In this document: one piece after another, positions 1 through 6,330 of the stretch
Layout: each line of letters begins with the position of its first letter
Numbering within the stretch: position 1 is the stretch's first letter
Source of the DNA: Candidatus Omnitrophota bacterium
Lineage (GTDB): Bacteria; Omnitrophota; Gorgyraeia; Duberdicusellales; 4484-171
Direction of reading: 5' to 3'
DNA length: 7,773 bases
NCBI GenBank assembly: GCA_030601015.1
Contig: JAUVUO010000055.1
Location: 1-7,773, forward strand
Made by a program: the position numbers and the translations under genes
Notes under the pieces: generated by a model
Told to the model about the DNA's origin: nothing
What the model saw: only the letters and a program-made list of their open reading frames with translations
The model's database searches: none

Positions 1-611
1 AGCATAAGAGAAAGAAACGAAAGATACCTCGGCTGCATCCTATTTAGCGCCTTTATTGTCTCTTGAACATGAATATTGGAAAATTTTTTACCGCCTAATC
101 CAAGCAAAACTATAACGGAACTTTTTATTCCAGATTCAAAAGCCCGTTTTACAGCTTCAACCATTTCTTCCACGGTAGAACGTTTTTTGCAAAAATTTAA
201 AATCTTTTGACTACCGCTTTCTAACCCGATATAAATAAGACTCAATTTTTGTTCAAAAAGCTCATCTAACTCTTTTTTCGTACGTATTTTAATATTATAA
301 CCGTTGGCATAACTGGCAATACGCGATAATTTAAAGAATTTCTCGTTCACTTTTTTTAAAACAGGCAAAAGTTTATTATTGTTAATTACAAGCGCGTCAC
401 CGTCTAAAAGAAAAACTCTTCTTACCCCCTTATATAGATTACTGCCTTTCTCTATATCCTCTTTAATCTCCTTAAAACTTTTTACTTTAAAAGGCTTATT
501 TAAATAAGCACCGCAAAAAGTACAACTATTAGAAGAACAGCCTGTCGTTACTTGTAAAAGAAAACTTTCAGCTTCGGAAGGGGGCCTAATTACAGGTTCA
601 ATAATACTCAC
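1..611 (-). CDS. Radical SAM protein, N-terminal part (C-terminus outside window)
   Basis: 203 complete codons are visible, reading from a GTG at 611-609 off the left edge. Cysteines C25, C30 and C33 (GCSSNSCTFCGAY) form a CX4CX2C cluster, which would hold the 4Fe-4S centre that cleaves S-adenosylmethionine. This spacing is one residue longer than the classic CX3CX2C, but I recall it from a subgroup of COG1032-like radical SAM proteins that also begin with an IRPPSEA-type stretch before LLQVTxGCS. Other matching elements are FLLDGDAL (67-74) and YIGLESGS (127-134), the usual SAM-binding ESG strand. The GTG start is preferred because AAGGA lies about 7 bases upstream and the protein begins as relatives do. 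The substrate is unknown: many relatives are annotated only as radical SAM protein. It is transcribed divergently from the gene at 802. Family call is firm; function is open. Confidence 0.86.
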   Translation of the reverse strand, partial: MSIIEPVIRPPSEAESFLLQVTTGCSSNSCTFCGAYLNKPFKVKSFKEIKEDIEKGSNLYKGVRRVFLLDGDALVINNNKLLPVLKKVNEKFFKLSRIASYANGYNIKIRTKKELDELFEQKLSLIYIGLESGSQKILNFCKKRSTVEEMVEAVKRAFESGIKSSVIVLLGLGGKKFSNIHVQETIKALNRMQPRYLSFLSLM

Positions 612-658
612 TAAAAAATCCTTTTTTATTATTTATATTTATTGTTATTTCGTTTAAC

Positions 659-686
659 AATATACGTGATATTCTAAAAATTTCAA
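659..686 (-). promoter_or_regulatory. Probable sigma70-type promoter of the radical SAM gene
   Basis: Read on the minus strand, TTGAAA (686-681) is followed after 16 bases by TATATT (664-659). This places transcription start near 652, about 40 bases before the GTG start codon, with a purine-rich ribosome site between. In such AT-rich DNA, promoter-like matches arise easily. Position and spacing are what support it. Confidence 0.45.
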
Positions 687-726
687 GTTCCGAATTAAGG
701 TTATCTTTTTCAATAAATAAACAAGC

Positions 727-754
727 TTGACATAAAAATTTTATAAACTAAAAT
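727..754 (+). promoter_or_regulatory. Probable sigma70-type promoter of the 802 gene
   Basis: A consensus -35 box TTGACA (727-732) is followed after 16 bases by TAAAAT (749-754). Start of transcription would fall near 761, giving a leader of about 40 bases that ends in a clear ribosome site (AAAAAAGGAG, 782-791) 10 bases before the ATG at 802. This is the best promoter match in the window. It fires away from the radical SAM promoter on the other strand. Confidence 0.6.
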
Positions 755-778
755 GCTTTTCGAAATTGTTTTAGTTTA
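744..778. promoter_or_regulatory. 10-bp perfect inverted repeat over promoter and transcript start
   Basis: TAAACTAAAA (744-753) is exactly inverted as TTTTAGTTTA (769-778) with a 15-base spacer. The left arm covers most of the -10 box and the right arm lies in the early leader, so it could be a two-half-site operator or a 5' leader hairpin. Repeats of this size are expected about once by chance in AT-rich DNA of this length, so placement rather than length is the argument. Confidence 0.4.
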
Positions 779-801
779 AATAAAAAAGGAGCTTCAATAT
801 T

Positions 802-1389
802 ATGGAAATAAAACTTATAAAAAAACCTAGCGTCATATTAAACAACCAACCCCAAACAGATTCTGATGAAGCTATTTTAAGAAAAAATGTGATTAAAACT
901 TCAAATAATTTTAAAAATTCCTGGAGGGATCTGGCTAAAAACCTTTATAACGTCTGGCAAAACAAACTATACCAAGGATGGGGATTTAAGACTTTTGATG
1001 AATATGTAAACAATGAAGTTAATATAAAAAAAAATACAGCCCTAAAGTTAATTGAATCTTATTCCTTTTTAGAAAAAGAGACTCCCCATATTAACAACGG
1101 AACAAACATCAATCATTCCAAAGATGAAAACATTCCTAGCCTGAAGGCTATAAATATCCTTCAAAAAGCAAAAAAACAGCTTAATACCGCTGAATTTAAT
1201 AATTTAAAAGTCGATGTTTTAACTAAGAAAAAAAATATTTCGGACGTAAAAAAAGATTTAACATCTATGATAAGACAACGAAAAGAAATTAATCCTGAAG
1301 AATCGAGGCTAAAGAATAATTCCTCTATTCTAAAAAACTTTATTAGTGCATTAAAAAATTTCAGGAGAGATTTCGATATCTCTCATTAA
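802..1389 (+). CDS. Unrecognised 195-residue protein, possibly DNA-binding, C-terminus altered
   Basis: I cannot name the family. Residues about 40-92 form a compact region containing SWRDLAKNLYNVW, WGFKTFDEYV (60-69) and a predicted helical stretch NIKKNTALKLIESYSFLEK. This W-G-F/Y-x-S/T-F-x-x-Y pattern resembles small helical domains seen in uncharacterised, perhaps nucleic-acid-binding proteins of Deltaproteobacteria and candidate phyla. That is recall, not a search result. A linker (93-111) and a second lysine-rich helical region (112-190) follow, and there is no signal peptide or membrane segment. The ATG at 802 has a good ribosome site (GGAG at 788-791) and a consensus promoter. The last five residues (FDISH) and the stop at 1387-1389 come from a 35-bp duplication. 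Without it the protein would run to 219 residues, so this is probably a recent C-terminal truncation. It may still be functional. Confidence 0.75.
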   Translation: MEIKLIKKPSVILNNQPQTDSDEAILRKNVIKTSNNFKNSWRDLAKNLYNVWQNKLYQGWGFKTFDEYVNNEVNIKKNTALKLIESYSFLEKETPHINNGTNINHSKDENIPSLKAINILQKAKKQLNTAEFNNLKVDVLTKKKNISDVKKDLTSMIRQRKEINPEESRLKNNSSILKNFISALKNFRRDFDISH

Positions 1390-1414
1390 AAAATTTCAGG
1401 AGAGATATCGAAAT
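1349..1414. repeat. 35-bp tandem duplication with inverted filler, frameshifting the 802 gene
   Basis: Positions 1349-1371 (23 bases, cattaaaaaatttcagg...) recur exactly at 1384-1406, so the period is 35 bp, which is not a multiple of three. The 12 bases between the copies (1372-1383, ttcgatatctct) are the reverse complement of 1401-1412. In all, 1370-1384 is a perfect 15-base inverted copy of 1400-1414. This is the footprint expected from a replication template switch at a quasi-palindrome. The insertion creates the TAA at 1387-1389. Confidence 0.85.
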
Positions 1415-1496
1415 GTTAAAAATATTACCCGAAACGATTACCGTTGATATTGAAAATTTGCTCAAAAAAATAGAATCAGAATCTAATAACAAATAA
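1407..1496 (+). pseudogene. Displaced C-terminal end of the 802 gene (or 27-codon small ORF)
   Basis: If one 35-bp unit is removed, the codon for D190 of the upstream gene joins directly to ATC GAA ATG at 1407. The frame then stays open through LKILPETITVDIENLLKK and IESESNNK to the TAA at 1494-1496, giving a 219-residue protein. The added tail looks like a natural amphipathic end. Alternatively, an ATG at 1413-1415 lies 8 bases after GGAGAG (1399-1404), so a separate 27-residue peptide could be made. The former reading is favoured because the join is exactly in frame. Confidence 0.6.
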
Positions 1497-1843
1497 TAGA
1501 CTATTACTATTATGGCCTCGTTTTTAACACCATTAAATACACCTCCAAAGACTTTATTTATTTCTAATTATCAATCTGTTATTAACAATAACACCTTTTT
1601 TTGCTAAAATAGCTGTTGAAGAAAATTCTCTATCATTTATAATATAAATATTGATGATTAATATTAAACAAAAAGGTATCACATGCAAATACGAAATTTA
1701 TAGTTGATTTAAAAGCTTTAACAGTAAACATTCAAAGCATTTTTTAGTATCAATTGGTTTCGAACTTACCAGAATCAAAGTTAAAGGTTGATGATTTTTG
1801 CGATAAAAGTTAACAAAAAAAAATGTCTATTAATCTTTTTAAT
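1497..1843. other. Gene-poor stretch with possible decayed reading frames
   Basis: No intact gene longer than about 45 codons is evident. On the plus strand, a frame at 1685-1813 reads KFIVDLKALTVNIQSIF, an in-frame TAG (1745-1747), then YQLVSNLPESKLKVDDFCDK and a stop at 1811-1813. It is one base out of register with the ATG at 1683. On the minus strand, a short frame across roughly 1562-1678 reads INDREFSSTAILAKKGVI near its end. Both have protein-like composition but I recognise neither. The stretch could be gene debris or plain spacer. Confidence 0.25.
1616..1643 (+). promoter_or_regulatory. Promoter-like site with no intact gene behind it
   Basis: TTGAAG (1616-1621), 16 bases, then TATAAT (1638-1643). 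About 30 bases beyond the -10 box, AAAAAGGT precedes an ATG at 1683-1685. That ATG opens only six codons before a stop. It may be the surviving control region of a lost gene, or a chance match in AT-rich sequence. Confidence 0.3.
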
Positions 1844-1874
1844 CCGATTCTAAATCGGTGTAATCAAGTATAAT
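1844..1874 (+). promoter_or_regulatory. Inverted repeat and -10 box before the secreted repeat protein
   Basis: CCGATT (1844-1849) and AATCGG (1853-1858) form a 6-bp inverted repeat with a 3-base centre. It sits where the -35 region would be for a perfect TATAAT at 1869-1874. No good -35 box is visible, which could mean activator dependence. Transcription would start near 1881, giving a leader of about 34 bases to the ATG at 1915. Confidence 0.4.
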
Positions 1875-1914
1875 CCTCTAAAAAATGTCAGAAGGTTATA
1901 CTGGGAGAATGTTC

Positions 1915-4900
1915 ATGAAAAAATTTCGTTTTTTATCCGCTTTTCTAATTATAACTTTCACTACCCCTATTATCTATGCCCAAATAAAAACACAACAAAA
2001 AAATCCTCGCCCAATTAAAATAAGTTATCCTGCTTATTCTATTCTTGAAGCCGAATATAATGGTTCAATAGAAGATAAAAACATTACAATAAAATCTAAA
2101 TTTAAAATCAGCATACTTGAAGAAAAAAATATAAGCATCCCGATCCTATATAAAGATGCCGCAATAATTAAAGCTGATATCCCTAAAAACGTTTTATTAT
2201 CTGTCAATGATAACTGGTATTCGCTTATTTTCATGAAAAAAGGTGATTATAATATCACCCTACTCTTTACTTCAAAAATAACCAAAAAAGAAGACAGAAA
2301 TATTTTCAACTTTAAACCGCCTGATTCCGCGATTTCAACATTAACACTCACCATCCCGGGTACGGGGTTAGATATTAAAATTAATCCTCCTTTGAGCATG
2401 CGGACAAAAAAAATAAATAACAAAGAGACAGAATTAACCGCTTTTTTAGGAACAAATAAAAATATTGAAATAGAATGGGCTTCAAAAGCTTCAGCTCTGA
2501 CAGCAGCAAAGCCAATGTTTCTTTCTGAAAATAATATGCTAGTGAATATATCCCCCGGAATTATTAAATTCTCATCAATATTCAATTACAAAATAATGCA
2601 AGGAAAAATTTCTAAATTTACTGTAAATTTTCCAATCGATATAAATCTTTTAACTGTAAAAGGTGAAAACTTAAAAAATTGGAACCTTAAACAAAATAAA
2701 ACAAAACAAATTTTAGAAATTGAATTATCTAAAGAAATTACCGATGATTACAAATTAATACTCGAAATGGAAAAGACAAAAGATGAAACTTCCGGTTTAT
2801 TCGATATACCTGAAATTATAACTTTAAACGCTGAACGTCAAACAGGTTTTATTGCAATAGCAGCTACAGAAAATTTAAAAATAAGGCCGATTAAAAGATT
2901 GGGTATAAATCAAATAGACTATAGCCAACTCCCTGAGGAATTAATAAAAAAAACCACAAACGGAATATCCCTTGCTTATAAATATTTGAACCAACCTATT
3001 TTATTAAGCTTGAACCTTGAAAGAATAAAGTCCGAAATATCCGTGAGGAACAATCTTTTTTTTCAAATTAATGAAGATTTCATAAATTTGCATGCGGTAA
3101 TTGATTATACAATTAAAAAAGCCGGGATCTTCAATCTCTCAATAGACCTTCCGAACAGCTTGTCGATAACCGATGTGACTGGATCGGATATTGAGACATG
3201 GTCAACATCAAAAAATGAGAATTTTCAAAGATTAGAAGTTCAATTAAGAAACAAGGTTATAGGTAATTATAAGCTTAACATAAATATGGAAAACCCAATA
3301 AAAAACATCGATGATATTTATAAAGGAATTGATATCCCTCAAGTAAAAATTATAAATGTAAATAAGACTATCGGTTATATCGGTGTTAGCTGTGTAAGTA
3401 ATATAAAAATCAGCACAAAATATCGTAATAATTTAGCAGAAGTTGATATAAATGAATTACATTTACCATCTAAAAAGATTATCACCCCCCCTACTTTAGC
3501 TTACAAATACATTGAAGAACCCTACGTTTTGCAATTAAATGCCGAAAAAGTAGACCCTAGAGTAACGGCTAAAGCCTTTACTTTTCTTTCTGTAGGAGAG
3601 GGGCTCCTTCTTGTTAATTCAGCGGTGACCTATGACATTCTTTATGCCGGCATAGATAAATTCACCATCTCTTTCCCGGAAGATGTACAAGCCGTCGAAA
3701 TAACAGGAAAAAACATAAAGTCAAAAGATGAAATTAAAAAAAAAATAAACGGAAAAAAGGTTAAAGAAAAAAATTGGAATGTACGTCTGCATTCTAAAGT
3801 TAAAGGGCCCTATACTCTCTACTGTTCATATGAAAAACTTATGAAAGATACTTCCGGAAAAGTAAATTTGCCGAAACTTAAAGTTTTGAATGTAGAAAGA
3901 GAGAGCGGCTATTATTGCTTAGGCCCAAGAACGAATGTCGAAATTAAACCTGACTTAATTTCTGCCGCAAGTCAAATCGATATTAAAGAACTACCTCAAG
4001 ATAAAATTAAAGGTATTGACGTACCTCTGGTTTTAGCCTTTAAGTATGTAAAACATCCTTACGATATTGTGGTTGACATAAAAAAACATGAGGATGTTTC
4101 AGTCCTGGTAGCTATATCAGAATCAGCTCAAATAACATCAGTCTTAACCAGAGATGGCCAAATAATGCATCATGCTCTATACACTATAAAAAATCGTCAA
4201 AAACAATACTTAAATGTAGCTCTTCCAAAAAATGCTAATATAATGAGCATTTTTGTTAATAATAAACCTGTTAAAGCAGGTAAAACTAAAGACGGAACTA
4301 TTTTAATCCCTTTAGAAAAATTTCAAGATAAAGAAAGGATATATCCTGTAGAAATAGTCTATGAAACAAAACGTCCTAAATTGAATTTTTTCGGGAGGCT
4401 AAAACTTACCCAACCTCAATTAGATATACCATCAACAAATATAAACTGGAAGGTTTATTTACCTGAAAATTATACTTATTTTAAATTTTCCGGGAATATC
4501 GAACTTACAAAACATAAACACCCCTCAATTATGGGTTGGGGCAAAAAAAGCAGTCGAACAAAAAGGCATCAAGAGAGATATGAAATGAATAAACCCCCTG
4601 CACCCGCGTCTGGAATTTATCAAGCCTACGAGGGCGCAGCTCTAAGAGAACCAAAGGAAAGATTGCGTTATAAATCTATCCCGAAAAAAGAAAAAAGAAG
4701 TAAATTCAGAGACATGAGAGATAAGTTTGATATGACGAATCAAATGTTAGAAGAAAAGGACCAAGAATTCATATCCAATATTCAATCTCAAGTCCGAACG
4801 TATCAACAGCGGGTAGAGCCTCAAATAATGCAAATAAAAAAAGGTAAATTAACAGGGGTGCTTCCTATAAAAATACAAATACCTACAGGGGGCATACTAT

Positions 4901-5073
4901 TCACTTTTAATAAACTATTTTCGAACGATGAATTAGTCCAGGTTAAAACGCTCTACAAAAAAGGCTCTTTAAATTACTTTTGGGTTTTATTTATATTGTT
5001 TTGTGTAATTTTATTTATTAACCGAAATAAAATTTTAAACATGTTTCGGTCACGGAACAACACACATGATTAA
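1915..5073 (+). CDS. Large secreted, C-terminally anchored beta-rich repeat protein
   Basis: The frame opens at 1885, but the ATG at 1915 is preferred. GGGAG (1903-1907) lies 7 bases upstream, the -10 box would otherwise leave almost no leader, and the product then begins with a standard signal peptide (MKKFRF, hydrophobic core, cleavage near YA|Q, 22/23). Length is 1052 residues. After an N-terminal beta-rich domain (about 25-200) come about four related units near 202-381, 382-556, 557-731 and 732-820. They are marked by recurring LAYKY/LAYKY/LAFKY (353, 528, 707), a preceding IDxxxLP, and NAERQTGF/NVNKTIGY/NVERESGY. A charged, proline-containing and then helical, possibly coiled-coil segment spans about 880-975. 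One membrane helix (about 1021-1035) is followed by a basic tail. The mass should face the periplasm or outside. I recall similar VRNNRRQFLRV-like and LPVRVDVP-like stretches in large planctomycete proteins of unknown role. No enzyme motif is seen. Function is unknown. Confidence 0.85.
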   Translation: MKKFRFLSAFLIITFTTPIIYAQIKTQQKNPRPIKISYPAYSILEAEYNGSIEDKNITIKSKFKISILEEKNISIPILYKDAAIIKADIPKNVLLSVNDNWYSLIFMKKGDYNITLLFTSKITKKEDRNIFNFKPPDSAISTLTLTIPGTGLDIKINPPLSMRTKKINNKETELTAFLGTNKNIEIEWASKASALTAAKPMFLSENNMLVNISPGIIKFSSIFNYKIMQGKISKFTVNFPIDINLLTVKGENLKNWNLKQNKTKQILEIELSKEITDDYKLILEMEKTKDETSGLFDIPEIITLNAERQTGFIAIAATENLKIRPIKRLGINQIDYSQLPEELIKKTTNGISLAYKYLNQPILLSLNLERIKSEISVRNNLFFQINEDFINLHAVIDYTIKKAGIFNLSIDLPNSLSITDVTGSDIETWSTSKNENFQRLEVQLRNKVIGNYKLNINMENPIKNIDDIYKGIDIPQVKIINVNKTIGYIGVSCVSNIKISTKYRNNLAEVDINELHLPSKKIITPPTLAYKYIEEPYVLQLNAEKVDPRVTAKAFTFLSVGEGLLLVNSAVTYDILYAGIDKFTISFPEDVQAVEITGKNIKSKDEIKKKINGKKVKEKNWNVRLHSKVKGPYTLYCSYEKLMKDTSGKVNLPKLKVLNVERESGYYCLGPRTNVEIKPDLISAASQIDIKELPQDKIKGIDVPLVLAFKYVKHPYDIVVDIKKHEDVSVLVAISESAQITSVLTRDGQIMHHALYTIKNRQKQYLNVALPKNANIMSIFVNNKPVKAGKTKDGTILIPLEKFQDKERIYPVEIVYETKRPKLNFFGRLKLTQPQLDIPSTNINWKVYLPENYTYFKFSGNIELTKHKHPSIMGWGKKSSRTKRHQERYEMNKPPAPASGIYQAYEGAALREPKERLRYKSIPKKEKRSKFRDMRDKFDMTNQMLEEKDQEFISNIQSQVRTYQQRVEPQIMQIKKGKLTGVLPIKIQIPTGGILFTFNKLFSNDELVQVKTLYKKGSLNYFWVLFILFCVILFINRNKILNMFRSRNNTHD
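2518..4374 (+). repeat. Four degenerate protein repeats within the secreted protein
   Basis: Units start at about 2518, 3058, 3583 and 4108, the last one shorter. Each opens with a strand such as FLSVGEGLLLVNSAVTYDIL, followed by an aGIxxFxxxxP strand pair, a VxGxNI-like turn, a GxYxLxxxxE strand, DIPxxxxxNVExxxGY, and the IDxxxLP...LAYKY anchor. Similarity is clear at protein level only. DNA identity has decayed, so the duplications are old. Confidence 0.65.
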
Positions 5074-5095
5074 TTATTGATTTGATAATAGAAAC

Positions 5096-6040
5096 ATGAA
5101 TAATGTTGTATTAACTGTTACATTAAATCCGGCAATCGATAAAGCACTTACTGTTTCGAACTTTAAAATAGGTAAGGATTTTCGTGAAGAGGCTATCTCT
5201 ACAAGCGCTGGCGGAAAAGGGATAAATATTTCCCGGGTCTTAAATACTTTAAAAATTAAAAATATTGCTACCGGTTTTCTTGGCGGGCCTAATGGCAATT
5301 ATATTAAAAAACATCTTCTCAAAAATAAAATAGTATATAATTTCTGTAATATCGAAAATAATTCCAGAACAAGCTATACTATAATTAATCCTATAACCGA
5401 AGTTACAACTCGCATCCTCGAACGCGGCCCAAAAATCACAAAAAAAGATTTAACTAATTTTAAATATATATATCTCTCTCTACTAAAAAAATCCGATTAT
5501 GTGATTATATCAGGAAGAAATATCCCGGGAGCCCCCGACAAATTTTACAGTGACCTTATCACTTACGCGAAAAAAAGAAATAAAATGACAATACTTGATA
5601 CCAGCGGGATACCCTATAAACTAGCACTTACGCATAAGCCGTTTATGATAAAACCAAATCTTAACGAAGCTGAACAAATTATCGGCAAAAAGTTAAACTC
5701 TCTGCAAAAAAAAATAAATACTGTGAATTATTTTCATAGTTTAGGCATTAAAATCGTTATTCTAACTATCGGTTCAAAAGGCGCAATAGCTTCAAACGGT
5801 GACGAGATTATTTACGCGTTGCCGCCTAAAACAATTCAAAAAAATCCCGTTGGCTGCGGAGACTCATTTATCGGTGGATTTATTGCTTATTATAAAAATA
5901 ATAAAAGTTTCAAAGATTGTGTTCGAATGGGTATTGCTTGCGGAACCGCTAATGCCCAAAATGTTTACCCAGGCCTTATAAAATTATCGGCAGTAAAAAA
6001 AATATCCACGCAAATACAAATAAAAAATATAAAAAGATAA
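5096..6040 (+). CDS. PfkB-family sugar-phosphate kinase (1-phosphofructokinase / tagatose-6-phosphate kinase type)
   Basis: ATP-dependent phosphorylation of a sugar phosphate in the cytosol, most likely fructose 1-phosphate, fructose 6-phosphate or tagatose 6-phosphate. Length (314) is normal for the family. The N-terminus has TLNPAID (9-15) as in FruK/LacC, then SAGGKGINISRVL (37-49, PfkB signature 1 region) and GFLGGPNG (60-67, substrate side). Further on are IISGRNIPG, IKPNLNEAE (185-193), LTIGSKGA (223-230), and NPVGCGDSF (250-258) with catalytic D256. The usual GAGDS is GCGDS here. The gene starts 22 bp after the secreted-protein stop and shows no clear Shine-Dalgarno site (GATAATAGAAAC), so it probably depends on read-through and coupling from upstream. 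No PTS transporter gene is visible beside it, so the exact sugar cannot be fixed. FruK, LacC and PfkB are all possible names, so no symbol is given. Confidence 0.88.
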   Translation: MNNVVLTVTLNPAIDKALTVSNFKIGKDFREEAISTSAGGKGINISRVLNTLKIKNIATGFLGGPNGNYIKKHLLKNKIVYNFCNIENNSRTSYTIINPITEVTTRILERGPKITKKDLTNFKYIYLSLLKKSDYVIISGRNIPGAPDKFYSDLITYAKKRNKMTILDTSGIPYKLALTHKPFMIKPNLNEAEQIIGKKLNSLQKKINTVNYFHSLGIKIVILTIGSKGAIASNGDEIIYALPPKTIQKNPVGCGDSFIGGFIAYYKNNKSFKDCVRMGIACGTANAQNVYPGLIKLSAVKKISTQIQIKNIKR

Positions 6041-6270
6041 AGAGAGTTTAGAAGGTTAGCGGGTTGATGAGTTTGCGGGTTTAAAAATCTCGATGCTGTT
6101 AGGTTAGTACTTAATTTTTAAATAAAAATATGGGAAGTGGGATTTACCACCAAGGACGCGGGACGAAAAACACTAAACGATGAATCATTAAATAATATTC
6201 GCCTTCAACTCCTAATATAATAATTTTAATGTATTATAGGATCTTAATCTCTTATTCCCTTGAAATATCG
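6041..6270. other. Convergent intergenic DNA with repeat-like debris
   Basis: No gene is seen. Positions 6051-6082 contain GGTTAGCGGGTTGATGAG followed by a related TTTGCGGGTTT. Positions 6145-6184 (accaccaaggacgcggg..., acgaaaaacac...) resemble the CACCACGAAGGACACGAAG-type intergenic sequence that I recall as scattered through many unrelated bacterial genomes. Base composition is locally richer in G than the neighbouring genes. The resemblance is from memory only. Confidence 0.4.
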
Positions 6271-6304
6271 GGCAGGTAAACGAGTAAACGCTGCCATTTT
6301 TTTT
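6271..6304 (+). terminator. Weak intrinsic terminator after the kinase gene
   Basis: GGCAG (6271-6275) pairs with CTGCC (6291-6295) around a 15-base loop that contains GTAAACG twice (6276-6282 and 6284-6290). A run of eight T (6297-6304) follows. Stem is short and loop long, so efficiency is doubtful. It is 230 bases past the kinase stop and is the only candidate in the convergent gap. Confidence 0.35.
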
Positions 6305-6330
6305 ACATATTTTGTCTCTTATTCGGTTAA

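Noticed and set aside
1562..1678. Minus-strand short frame ending in INDREFSSTAILAKKGVI and a further 11 residues
   Set aside because: It is under 45 codons, starts from an uncertain GTG, has no ribosome site and no recognised family. It is mentioned only as part of the gene-poor stretch.
1885..1914. Earlier ATG codons (1885, 1909) for the secreted protein
   Set aside because: The ATG at 1915 has the best ribosome site spacing and begins a canonical signal peptide. Starting at 1885 would place ten polar residues before it and almost no leader after the -10 box.
2034..2585. Minus-strand open frames of 66 and 112 codons inside the secreted protein gene
   Set aside because: They lie wholly within a well-supported plus-strand gene, have no ribosome sites or recognisable domains, and look like antisense shadows.
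5074..5298. Minus-strand 74-codon frame over the kinase start
   Set aside because: It overlaps the conserved N-terminus of the PfkB kinase and has no independent support.
5843..5869. GCGDS instead of GAGDS at the kinase active site
   Set aside because: The catalytic aspartate is kept and, as I recall, small-residue swaps at this position occur among natural 1-phosphofructokinase-type sequences. It is not evidence of loss of function.
5799..5981. Plus-strand 60-codon frame within the kinase gene
   Set aside because: It is an out-of-frame reading of the conserved C-terminal kinase region.
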